Source: ASV31 sp965229765 (GTDB lineage Bacteria; Pseudomonadota; Alphaproteobacteria; Rhodobacterales; Rhodobacteraceae). From it: a stretch of DNA of 64,000 nucleotides. Each line of letters starts with the position of its first letter. Within the stretch, counting starts at the first letter, position 1. Under the pieces are notes generated by a model. The model searched no databases. It saw only the letters and a list, made by a program, of their open reading frames with translations, and was not told the origin of the DNA. Below, piece by piece: positions 16,709 through 24,969 of the stretch. A program made the position numbers and the translations under genes. The stretch spans positions 806,001-870,000 of the forward strand of contig CBDDJT010000003.1 in NCBI GenBank assembly GCA_965229765.1. Reading direction: 5' to 3'.

Positions 16709-17137
16709 TCAGGCCTCACCCGAAAGCCCTGTGGCCGCAATTCCGGCAAGAGCAGCCTCGGCGTCGTTGTCGCTGGTATCGCCGGTGACACCAACCGCAC
16801 CGATCACGACCCCCTTGCGGTCCTTCACCAGCACGCCACCCGGAACGGGCACCACCTGTCCGCCATACACGCCGTTAACCGCGGCCATGAAATAGGCCTG
16901 CGCCTCGGCCCGGGCCATCTGGGCGCGTCCTGCCATGCCCAGCATCACGGCGCCATAGGCCTTGGCATGGGCAATTCCAAAACGTCCGGGCGCGGCGCCG
17001 TCCTCACGCTCGAAGGCAATCAGGTTTCCGCCGGCATCCAGCACCGCGACGCTGAGCGGCTTGAGTTGCATGTCTCGGCCATGCGCCAGCGCCTTTCGGA
17101 TGATGGTGCGCGCCCTTGTCAGCGATATGGTGGCCAC
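16709..17137 (-). CDS. glcG: GlcG/HbpS family heme-binding protein
   Basis: Cytosolic GlcG/HbpS (DUF336) protein of 142 residues. It shows the family features LSVAVLDAGGNLIAFERED, a small-residue-rich middle (KAYGAVML), and PVPGGVLVKDRKGVVIGAVG near the C-terminus. HbpS binds heme, and GlcG is encoded with glycolate oxidase and malate synthase G in other bacteria, but its exact role is unknown. The start is GTG at 17137, preceded by ACGGAGAA; the frame continues upstream but the family N-terminus VATISLTRA begins here. Its position downstream of malate synthase G matches the glc operon arrangement. The gap to that gene is 118 bases. Confidence 0.82.
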   Translation of the reverse strand: MATISLTRARTIIRKALAHGRDMQLKPLSVAVLDAGGNLIAFEREDGAAPGRFGIAHAKAYGAVMLGMAGRAQMARAEAQAYFMAAVNGVYGGQVVPVPGGVLVKDRKGVVIGAVGVTGDTSDNDAEAALAGIAATGLSGEA

Positions 17138-17255
17138 GTCGGTTCTCCGTTCAGTTATGGTGATGTCCGGCGCGCGATGCGACAGACGGGCATAAGCAGC
17201 ATCGAGCGGCAGTCCGGGACCGCAATCATGCGGCGCCCGGCCCCGGACCGTGGCG

Positions 17256-19406
17256 TCAGGCTTGCGCCTTTGCAGCCTGCCGGCGTTCGTGCAACACCGG
17301 CTCTGTATAGCCAGATGGCTGCGACGTGCCATCGAACACCAGATCGCAGACCGCAAGAAATGACTGACCATCGAACCCGGGCGCCATCGGCCGATAGGCC
17401 ATATCGCCCGCATTCTGGCGATCCACGACCTCGGCCATCTTCTTAAGCACGGCCATGACCCGATCCCGGTCGACAATTCCGTGGTGCAGCCAGTTGGCCA
17501 GGGCCTGGCTCGAGATCCGGCACGTTGCGCGGTCTTCCATCAGTGCCACGTCGTGAATGTCGGGAACTTTCGAACATCCCACCCCCTGATCGACCCATCG
17601 CACCACGTATCCCAGAATGCCTTGTGCGTTGTTCTCGATCTCACGCGTGATTTCCTCGTCCGACAGGTTCCGCCCGTGCATCACGGGTATCGTCAACAGA
17701 TCCTTGAGCGACCGGCGCATACCCCCGCCCGCCAGTTCGGCCTGCCGGGCCTTTACATCGACTCGGTGATAGTGCGTTGCGTGCAACGTCGCCGCGGTCG
17801 GCGAAGGCACCCAAGCACAGTTGGCGCCTGATTGCGGGTGCCCGACCTTGTCGTGCAGCATCGCCGCCATCAGATCCGGCGCAGCCCACATACCCTTGCC
17901 GATCTGGGCACGGCCCCTCAGCCCACAGGCCAGACCGATATCGACGTTGCGGTCTTCGTATGCCGCGATCCATGCCGATCCCTTCATCTCACCCTTTGGG
18001 ATCATAGGGCCAGCTTCCATAGAGGTGTGGATTTCGTCGCCTGTGCGGTCGAGAAAGCCGGTGTTGATAAAGGCCACCCGGTGCCGCGCCGCGCGGATGC
18101 ACGCTTTCAAGTTGGCCGACGTACGGCGTTCCTCGTCCATGATCCCAAGCTTCACGGTATTCTGGGGCAGGCCCAGCACCGCCTCGACCCGCGCAAATAT
18201 CTCGTCCGCGAAAGCCACCTCGTCAGGACCATGCATCTTGGGCTTCACAACGTAGACCGAACCGGCGGCAGAGTTGCGCAGTCCCCCGGTCTTGCGCAGG
18301 TCGTGCATGGCGATCAGAACGGTCACCATGGCATCCATAAGACCCTCGCCGATCTCGGCACCGTCACTATCCAGAATGGCAGGTGTGGTCATCAGGTGGC
18401 CGACGTTGCGCACCAGCATGAGCGCCCGGCCCTTTAGCGACACAACCGACCCATCGGCGCCAGTCAGCGCGACATCCTGCTCCAGCCGCCGGGTATAGCT
18501 CCCGCCCCCCTTGGCCACTTCTTCGGTCAGGTCACCCTTCATCAGACCCAGCCAGTTGCCATAGGCAAGCATCTTGTCCCCGGCATCGACTGCGGCAACG
18601 GAATCCTCGCAATCCATGATCGCGGATACCGCGGCTTCAAGACGGACGTCTGCGACCCCGGCGGGATCACTCCGGCCAATTCGATGCGACCTGTCGATAA
18701 CGATCTCGATGTGCAGGCCGTTGTTGACGAGAACGATCGACTCGGGCTTGAGGGGATCACCCCGGTAACCGACGAAGGCCGCTGGATCGGCAAGCGCCGG
18801 CGACAGCTCTCCTTGCGTAACGCGATACCCGTCAACGGCGGCGTGGCTTCCCTTGGCAAGGGGAACGGCCTGATCCAGAAAATTCTTGGCCCAGGCGATC
18901 ACGCGCGCCCCGCGATCTGGATCGTAGTCACCAATCTGCGGCTGATCGCCCAGCGCATCGGTGCCGTAGAGCGCATCATAGAGCGACCCCCAGCGCGCAT
19001 TGGCCGCGTTCAGCGCATAACGGGCGTTCATGATCGGCACGACCAGCTGCGGGCCCGGAATCTCGGCGATCTCGGGATCGATGTTGGACGTGTCGATCGC
19101 AAAGTCTTCACCCTCCGGCAAGAGATAGCCGATCTCGCGCAGGAATGCCTCATAGGCAGAGGCGTCGTGGGGTTGGCCACGGCGGGAACGGTGCCACTCG
19201 TCGATCTGGCGCTGCATCGTCGCGCGAGTGTCCAGGAGTGCGCGGTTCTTTGGTCCAAGTTCGTGCACAAGGGCAGAGAACCCGGCCCAGAACTCCGCCG
19301 GGGCCACATCTGTACCGGGCAGGGCCTGCTCTTCGATGAATGCCGCCAGCGCCGCGTCAACCTGAAGCCCGTCGCGCTCTGCGCGCAGTACCTTCTGGTG
19401 TTTCAT
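17256..19406 (-). CDS. glcB: Malate synthase G
   Basis: Monomeric malate synthase, 716 residues, the normal length for isoform G. It condenses glyoxylate with acetyl-CoA to give malate, serving glycolate and acetate use. Signature regions include MEDCEDS-type IMDCEDSVAAVDAGDK, MLVRNVGHLMTTPAI, KPKMHGPDEVAFADE, MDEERRTSANLKACI and GKGMWAAPDLMAAM. The ATG at 19406 has GGAG seven bases upstream; a TTG two codons earlier is a weaker alternative. GlcG follows on the same strand. Isocitrate lyase and glycolate oxidase genes glcDEF are not adjacent, although a GlcD-like oxidase lies at 42 kb. Confidence 0.96.
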   Translation of the reverse strand: MKHQKVLRAERDGLQVDAALAAFIEEQALPGTDVAPAEFWAGFSALVHELGPKNRALLDTRATMQRQIDEWHRSRRGQPHDASAYEAFLREIGYLLPEGEDFAIDTSNIDPEIAEIPGPQLVVPIMNARYALNAANARWGSLYDALYGTDALGDQPQIGDYDPDRGARVIAWAKNFLDQAVPLAKGSHAAVDGYRVTQGELSPALADPAAFVGYRGDPLKPESIVLVNNGLHIEIVIDRSHRIGRSDPAGVADVRLEAAVSAIMDCEDSVAAVDAGDKMLAYGNWLGLMKGDLTEEVAKGGGSYTRRLEQDVALTGADGSVVSLKGRALMLVRNVGHLMTTPAILDSDGAEIGEGLMDAMVTVLIAMHDLRKTGGLRNSAAGSVYVVKPKMHGPDEVAFADEIFARVEAVLGLPQNTVKLGIMDEERRTSANLKACIRAARHRVAFINTGFLDRTGDEIHTSMEAGPMIPKGEMKGSAWIAAYEDRNVDIGLACGLRGRAQIGKGMWAAPDLMAAMLHDKVGHPQSGANCAWVPSPTAATLHATHYHRVDVKARQAELAGGGMRRSLKDLLTIPVMHGRNLSDEEITREIENNAQGILGYVVRWVDQGVGCSKVPDIHDVALMEDRATCRISSQALANWLHHGIVDRDRVMAVLKKMAEVVDRQNAGDMAYRPMAPGFDGQSFLAVCDLVFDGTSQPSGYTEPVLHERRQAAKAQA

Positions 19407-19483
19407 GCCCAACTCCGTGTGCCATTGTGTGCCGCTTGGAGGTCAGGATTAGGGAAAAAGTTTCCGATAGGCAACAGCCGTGG

Positions 19484-19678
19484 TCAGTTTTCGTGACCAA
19501 TTTCCGAGCGCACATGCGAAAGCCGGTCGCGTGCGCCCGCACGTTCCCGTCGGCAACGGTCCGAGCAATGACGCACCTCTTCCCAGACGCGCGCCCATTT
19601 CCGGCGCCAGCGAAAGGGCCGCCCGCAGGTGGCGCAGGTCTTTTCCGACAAGTCTGTCTTGCGCCGCATCCTTGCCAT
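19484..19678 (-). CDS. DUF2256 family small zinc-ribbon-like protein
   Basis: Small basic protein of 64 residues with the DUF2256 pattern: KTCATCGRPFRWRRKWARVW followed by VRHCSDRCRRER. The four cysteines (two CxxC-like pairs) suggest a zinc-binding knuckle. Its function is unknown. From memory, DUF2256 genes are often next to cryptochrome/photolyase genes, which fits here. The ATG overlaps the TGA of the upstream photolyase remnant by one base (TGATG), so translation is coupled. A TTG one codon earlier is possible. It therefore seems to have kept its place after the photolyase lost its FAD domain. Confidence 0.75.
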   Translation of the reverse strand: MARMRRKTDLSEKTCATCGRPFRWRRKWARVWEEVRHCSDRCRRERAGARDRLSHVRSEIGHEN

Positions 19679-20247
19679 CAAAGATCGAGCTTCAACTGGC
19701 GATCACACGGCCCCGTTTTCCGGTCGCGTCCATAATGCGGCCGAGCGCCCTGTTCGCTGCGGCTGGCGCGGCGATCGGCAAGCCGCGCGGCCTCGTCGTG
19801 TAGGCCGCCCCCCTTGCGGACGGACCAGACACGGGCGCGTGCCATCGCTGCGGCGGCCTTCACAGCGACGATCGGCTCTGGGCATGAGCGCCTCAGCAGC
19901 AGCCACACGACCGCAGAGTTCGGCATTTCCAGCCAATCGACCGCGTGTTTCCACGCCCTGGCCGCAACCCGACGATCGCGCGCGAAGGTCCATGCATTGC
20001 CTGTCTCCCGGTGGCGGACCAGCTGCGTCACATCGTGTTCTGCCGGCAAAGCCTCGAACATCTCCAACGCGTCGCCCACCCAAAGCACCAGCGGTGCCCC
20101 AAGCTGACCCGGCGCCACGCGCAACTCGGCAAGGCACTCTGCCACGTATAGCGGGCTCACCCGACCGGCACGGGCCGCCCGGGACAAGGCGGCTGTGTCC
20201 GCGACGCGCAGGTCGCGCATGAACCAGAGTATGGCCGTCTTCGTCAT
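19678..20247 (-). pseudogene. Cryptochrome/photolyase (CryB/FeS-BCP type) with large internal deletions
   Basis: The 189-residue frame begins like a bacterial CryB-type photolyase (TKTAILWFMRDLRVADTAAL) and includes the antenna-domain piece RHRETGNAWTFARDRRVAA (residues about 79-97). Full-length members are around 500 residues. Two parts seem missing: about 20 residues after LYV (near residue 35, base about 20142) and the whole FAD/FeS-binding domain after LLLRRS (near residue 121, base about 19887). What follows, PEPIVAVKAAAAMARARVWS to QLKLDL, resembles the C-terminal end of the family. Both deletions leave the frame open. Without the FAD domain it cannot repair DNA as a photolyase. It could be a decaying gene or a retained small protein; the start is ATG 20247. 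Confidence 0.65.
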
Positions 20248-20357
20248 GCTGCCCCAGCTAGGCGGCCTGCCGCGGGCGCCAAGCCCCATTGAAGCGGACA
20301 GGGCGCCGCACTACCGTCCGCTGGCCAGTCTCCGCACCCGAGAAGGAACCGACCCGA

Positions 20358-22928
20358 ATGAAGGATAGCGCACCGCAACCCGTTCGACTGGCCGCCTACA
20401 CACCACCGCCCTGGCTGGTGGACCGGGTCGACCTGACGTTCCGCCTGTTTCCAACTGCAACGCGAGTGCTGTCGCGCGTCTCCTTCCGCCCGAACCCCGC
20501 CGCCGAAGCCGGACAATCGCTTCGGCTCGATGGAGAGCGGCTGCACCTGATTTCCGCCGTGATCGACGGCGTGCCCCTGACGCCCGCCGAGTACGTCGCC
20601 GACGAGACCTGCCTTTGTGTACCCGCCGCGCGCCTGCCTGAAGGGCCCTTCACCTGGGAGGCCGAGGTCGAGATCGACCCGCAATCCAACACGGCTCTGG
20701 AAGGCCTCTACATATCGGGAGGCATGTATTGCACCCAGTGCGAGGCCGAGGGCTTTCGCAAGATCACCTACTACCCTGACCGTCCCGACGTGATGGCGGA
20801 GTTCCGCGTGCGGATCGAAAGCGACCTGCCCATTCTGCTTTCGAACGGCAATCCCGTGACCCGGGGCCCCGGCTTTGCCGAGTGGCATGATCCATGGCCG
20901 AAACCCGCCTACCTTTTCGCGCTGGTCGCAGGCGATCTGGTCGCGCATTCCGACACCTTCACCACCGCATCTGAACGGACGGTCGCCTTGAATGTCTGGG
21001 TGCGGCCGGGGGACGAGGACCGATGCGCCTATGCGATGGACGCGCTCAAACGCTCGATGCGCTGGGACGAAACCGAATACGGGCGCGAGTATGATCTCGA
21101 CGTGTTCAACATCGTCGCCGTGGACGATTTCAACATGGGCGCGATGGAGAACAAGGGACTGAACATCTTCAACTCCAAATACGTGCTGGCCAGTCCCGAA
21201 ACCGCAACCGATCGCGACTATGAAATGATCGAGGGTATCGTCGCCCACGAATACTTTCACAACTGGACCGGCAACCGCATCACGTGCCGTGACTGGTTCC
21301 AGCTTTGCCTGAAAGAGGGCCTGACCGTTTTTCGCGATCAGCAGTTCTCTGGCGATGCACGGTCTCATGCCGTGAAGCGCATCGAGGATGTCCTGCAACT
21401 GCGCGCCCGGCAGTTCCGAGAAGACAATGGCCCCCTGGCGCATCCCGTGCGTCCGTCCAGCTACGTAGAGATCAACAACTTCTACACCGCCACCGTATAT
21501 GAAAAGGGTGCAGAGTTGATCGGGATGCTGCGCCGGCTTGTCGGGGCCGGGGGATACGCGCGCGCGCTCGACCTTTATTTCGAGCGGCACGATGGCGACG
21601 CCGCAACGATCGAGGATTGGCTGGCGGTGTTCCAGGACGCCACTGGGCGCGACCTGTCACAGTTCTCGAAATGGTACACCCAGGCCGGTACACCCCGTCT
21701 GAGCGTCACCGAAGATTGGCAGAACGGCACCTACACACTGACCTTCCGTCAATCGACGCCGCAGACCCCAGGCCAGCCCGATAAGGACCCCTTGGTGATC
21801 CCCATCGCCGTTGGCCTTCTGAACCCGAACGGTGACGAGGTTCTCCCGACCACAGTACTGGAGATGACCGGGACCGAGCAGAGCTTCTCGTTTCAGGACC
21901 TTGCCGCGCGCCCGGTGCCTTCCATCCTGCGCGGCTTTTCCGCGCCCGTGATCCTGGACCGGACGACGACGACAGAGCAGCGCGCCTTTCTGCTGGCCCA
22001 TGACACCGACCCCTTCAACAAGTGGGAAGCGGGGCGCACCCTTGCCAAGGACGTGCTGGCTCGCATGGTCACCGACAATGCCGCTCCGGGACCCGCCTAT
22101 CTTGACGCGCTCGAACGAGTGGCGCGCGACGAAGAACTCGACCCGGCGTTCCGCGCCCTGGCGCTTCGGCTACCATCCGACGACGACATGGCACAGACCC
22201 TTTTCGACAGTGGCGTAACCCCCGATCCATTGGCGATCCGCACCGCGCGCGAACGTCTGGCGCTGGCGTTGGGGCAACACCTGCGGTCCGTTCTGCCCGA
22301 TCTCTACGAAGCGATGAACATCCCCGGTCCCTACACGCCCGACCCCAAGGCCGCGGGCTGCCGGTCCTTGCGGCTGACGGCACTTGGCCTCCTTTCGCGC
22401 GTCGAGGGCGCAGGTCGCGCCCAGCGCCAGTTCCGCGATGCCGACAACATGACAGAGCTTCTGGGCGCCCTGTCGTGTCTGCTGGATATCGGAGCGGGCG
22501 AAGAAGAACTCTCGCAGTTCTACAAGCGCTGGTCCCGCGACCGTTTGGTGATGGACAAGTGGTTCGCGCTTCAGGTCGCCCATGCCCAGCCGCTCGATGC
22601 CGCAGCGCGGGCAGATGCGCTGGCGCACCACCCTGATTTCGACTGGAAGAACCCCAACCGCTTCCGGTCCGTCTTCGGCGCGCTGGGGATGAACGCAGCG
22701 GGGTTCCACGCGCCAGACGGGGCCGCGTACCGGCTGGTGGCCGACTGGCTGATCCGGCTCGACCCTGTGAACCCGCAGACGACCGCGCGCCTGAGCACAC
22801 TCTTCGAGACATGGCGGCGCTATGACGCCGACCGTCAGGCCATGATCCGGGGGGAACTGGAGCGTATCGCGGCCACGGACGGCCTCAGCCGCGACACCTC
22901 CGAGATGGTCGGGCGCATCCTCGGATAG
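20358..22928 (+). CDS. pepN: Aminopeptidase N
   Basis: Zinc metallo-aminopeptidase of family M1, 856 residues, removing N-terminal residues from peptides in the cytoplasm. The exopeptidase motif is GAMENKG, and the zinc site reads HEYFHNWTGNRIT with His297, Glu298 and His301, then Glu320 in LKEGL. These numbers coincide with E. coli PepN. The DUF3458 Ig-like and C-terminal helical domains follow, giving the full family length. The ATG at 20358 follows an upstream region where the frame is open but unlike the family. It is divergent from the photolyase remnant, with 110 bases between the starts. Confidence 0.96.
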   Translation: MKDSAPQPVRLAAYTPPPWLVDRVDLTFRLFPTATRVLSRVSFRPNPAAEAGQSLRLDGERLHLISAVIDGVPLTPAEYVADETCLCVPAARLPEGPFTWEAEVEIDPQSNTALEGLYISGGMYCTQCEAEGFRKITYYPDRPDVMAEFRVRIESDLPILLSNGNPVTRGPGFAEWHDPWPKPAYLFALVAGDLVAHSDTFTTASERTVALNVWVRPGDEDRCAYAMDALKRSMRWDETEYGREYDLDVFNIVAVDDFNMGAMENKGLNIFNSKYVLASPETATDRDYEMIEGIVAHEYFHNWTGNRITCRDWFQLCLKEGLTVFRDQQFSGDARSHAVKRIEDVLQLRARQFREDNGPLAHPVRPSSYVEINNFYTATVYEKGAELIGMLRRLVGAGGYARALDLYFERHDGDAATIEDWLAVFQDATGRDLSQFSKWYTQAGTPRLSVTEDWQNGTYTLTFRQSTPQTPGQPDKDPLVIPIAVGLLNPNGDEVLPTTVLEMTGTEQSFSFQDLAARPVPSILRGFSAPVILDRTTTTEQRAFLLAHDTDPFNKWEAGRTLAKDVLARMVTDNAAPGPAYLDALERVARDEELDPAFRALALRLPSDDDMAQTLFDSGVTPDPLAIRTARERLALALGQHLRSVLPDLYEAMNIPGPYTPDPKAAGCRSLRLTALGLLSRVEGAGRAQRQFRDADNMTELLGALSCLLDIGAGEEELSQFYKRWSRDRLVMDKWFALQVAHAQPLDAAARADALAHHPDFDWKNPNRFRSVFGALGMNAAGFHAPDGAAYRLVADWLIRLDPVNPQTTARLSTLFETWRRYDADRQAMIRGELERIAATDGLSRDTSEMVGRILG

Positions 22929-23057
22929 CCCCTCGCTATTCCAGGTCCAGGCACTCAAGGCGCGCCTCGGCAAGCCTTTGCCACCCACGTCTGACCTGTC
23001 GGCCCGGATATGCTATGATGTCATCGCAGTGTCGTCGAACTCTGGTGAGAAGGCACA

Positions 23058-23936
23058 ATGCGGGACCGACTCGATCCTCTGATCGCCGAACGGGCGCCTT
23101 GGCTGTTCCGGGACACCGGCTGGGCCCGTGCGGCCCGAGGCGCATTGAATCATCTTCTCGGCTACCAGACGACCCTGGCGCTGGCGACACATTTTCGCGA
23201 CCGCAGCAACGCCGAGATCATGGCGACGATGTCCCACTTGCTGGCGCGCGACGTGGCGGCGCGGGGTCTAGACCACATTCCGCGCCAAGGCCCCGCCCTG
23301 ATTGTGGCCAACCACCCGACCGGTATCGCCGACGGGGTCATTTTGTATTCGCTTCTCGCACCCATCCGCCCCGACCTCTTCATCTACACCAATGCGGACA
23401 TCCTTCGGGTCCTGCCGCAGATGGATGAAATGATCCTGCCCGTGGAATGGCGCCTCGAAAAACGCAGCCATGCCAAGACACGCGAGACCATGACGCTCAC
23501 CCGCGAAGCGCTCGACGCGGGTCGGCTGGGGGTGATCTTTCCCTCCGGCCGGCTGGCCAAGCGGCGCGGACTACGCCTTTACGAACGCCCGTGGATGCCC
23601 TCGGCAGCGATGATTGCGCGCAAGTTCGATCTACCGGTTATCCCCGTGAACATACGTGCACGGAACTCGGCGCTGTTCTACCTGTTCGACCTGATCCATC
23701 CGACGCTGCGCGACATCACCCTGTTCCACGAAACGCTGAACAAGGATCGTCAGCCATACCGGGTCACGATCGGGGAGCCGCTTTCACCGCAGTCGCTGCC
23801 GGCCCGTTCGGATGAGGGGATAGAGATGCTGCGCCGCGCCACCCTGTTGCTGGGCGGACCGCACGCGCCCGGCGTGTCCCTGGTCGACAGCACCCGCCGC
23901 CCGGCGTGGGCCAAGGTGCTGGTGCAGGGCTACTGA
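23058..23936 (+). CDS. Lysophospholipid/glycerol acyltransferase family protein
   Basis: Cytoplasmic or membrane-associated acyltransferase of 292 residues. Instead of the usual HxxxxD it holds NHPTGIADG, matching the variant block I (H-P-T-G-x-x-D) of a PlsC-like subfamily. Block III appears as VIFPSGRLAKRRG. The protein lacks strong membrane helices. Family members esterify a lyso-lipid or sn-glycerol phosphate; the acceptor is unknown. The ATG at 23058 has GAGAAGG upstream. The stop overlaps by 6 to 7 bases with the convergent GDCCVxC gene. It may be cotranscribed with pepN, 129 bases upstream. Confidence 0.8.
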   Translation: MRDRLDPLIAERAPWLFRDTGWARAARGALNHLLGYQTTLALATHFRDRSNAEIMATMSHLLARDVAARGLDHIPRQGPALIVANHPTGIADGVILYSLLAPIRPDLFIYTNADILRVLPQMDEMILPVEWRLEKRSHAKTRETMTLTREALDAGRLGVIFPSGRLAKRRGLRLYERPWMPSAAMIARKFDLPVIPVNIRARNSALFYLFDLIHPTLRDITLFHETLNKDRQPYRVTIGEPLSPQSLPARSDEGIEMLRRATLLLGGPHAPGVSLVDSTRRPAWAKVLVQGY

Positions 23937-24154
23937 GAAGGCCCGCAGCACCCTTGCCCGGCCTGAATCGGCGGGCAAGGCACGGTGCCGTAGGAACAAA
24001 AGACGCAGCAATCTCCGGGCAGCGGGCGCAAGACCTCTGCACACGCGGGACAATCGAAGAAAAACTGGCAGGCGTCGGTTGGCATCTCTGCGGCAGAGGT
24101 GACGCCACAAGCCGGGCAGGTCAGGTCCGATCGGGTAGCGACGGCGTCAGCCAT
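23930..24154 (-). CDS. GDCCVxC domain-containing (seleno)protein family member, cysteine form
   Basis: Small cysteine-rich protein of 74 residues. It has two zinc-ribbon-like pairs, LTCPACG and FDCPACAEVL, followed by the family signature PGDCCVFCSYGTVPCPP and the tail GQGCCGPSQ. In some organisms the second residue of the CC pair is selenocysteine; here both are cysteine (TGC). The function is not established, though a redox or metal-handling role is likely. The ATG at 24154 overlaps the end of the upstream transglycosylase gene by 8 bases, so the two are translationally coupled. The stop overlaps the convergent acyltransferase stop. Confidence 0.82.
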   Translation of the reverse strand: MADAVATRSDLTCPACGVTSAAEMPTDACQFFFDCPACAEVLRPLPGDCCVFCSYGTVPCPPIQAGQGCCGPSQ

Positions 24155-24812
24155 CGGCCCCCGCACCGGCCAGCCGCCCCAGGGACGCCAGAACGCCCTT
24201 TGCCTCGGGCGCTGCACAGTAGGGTTGCACCCGGGTCCACGCTGCCATGTCAGCCACCTTGTCGGTGCTGCGGAAGGGCGCCCAGTCGCGCGCCACGCCG
24301 CGCCATGCGCCGGGGCCGCCCACGATCTCGTTGTCGCGCGCCACCTGCTGCGCCGCGATGCGCACACCGCAGGACAGGTTGGCCGACCCGTCGAAAAGTG
24401 CCGCGCTCGACTGCGCGCGGCAGTCATAGGCCCGTGCGGTGCCGGGCGCGATCTGCAACAGCCCCAGCCACTGGCCGCCGCCTCCCGCCGCATCGGGCCG
24501 CCAGGTGCTTTCATGTTTGGCCAGCGCCGAGAACAGCCCCGCCCAGAACGCGCGCCGCTGGTCCGGGCCCGCCTCGGTGTAAGCCGGGCAGAACGCGTCG
24601 ATATCGACGGGCTCCAGCGTTTCCAGGACCGCCCCGTGGGACTGGAGCGCGGCAAGGACCGACGCCGTCCATTCCTCTGCCTCGGGCCGGTGATCCCAGC
24701 GCATCGGGGGCAAGTCGCCCATGTAGCCCTTGGTGGACAGGGTTTCCGTCGCCGCGCATCCGGACAGGACGACAGCGGCGATCACGGCGAAGATGGGGAA
24801 CGGACGCGGCAT
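24147..24812 (-). CDS. Putative lytic transglycosylase lipoprotein
   Basis: Exported lipoprotein of 221 residues. It starts with a signal peptide MPRPFPIFAVIAAVVLSGCA whose lipobox VLSGC places it on a membrane facing the periplasm. The central region reads ALAKHESTWRPDAAGGGGQW, with the catalytic glutamate (HES) of the SLT/lysozyme-like fold, followed by LGLLQIAPGTARAYDC, the usual G-L-x-Q-I-x motif. It probably cleaves the glycan strand of peptidoglycan. Cysteines in FCPAYTEAG, YDCRAQ, LSCGVRI and QPYCAA could form disulfides. The ATG at 24812 was preferred to one six codons upstream because it fits signal peptide geometry. Confidence 0.78.
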   Translation of the reverse strand: MPRPFPIFAVIAAVVLSGCAATETLSTKGYMGDLPPMRWDHRPEAEEWTASVLAALQSHGAVLETLEPVDIDAFCPAYTEAGPDQRRAFWAGLFSALAKHESTWRPDAAGGGGQWLGLLQIAPGTARAYDCRAQSSAALFDGSANLSCGVRIAAQQVARDNEIVGGPGAWRGVARDWAPFRSTDKVADMAAWTRVQPYCAAPEAKGVLASLGRLAGAGADG

Positions 24813-24969
24813 CGGGCACCTCTGGCGCAAACCTGAACCCGTCTAGCGGGCAAACGCGGCGTTCGGCAATCGCGGGCTTGGCCCTCGGCGGCTTCCCGCC
24901 GCGGTCTGGGCCTTGCCGCGGCTGCGCCCCTGCCCTAGACAACGGGCGTTCCCGCGCACGGAGGCCGCC

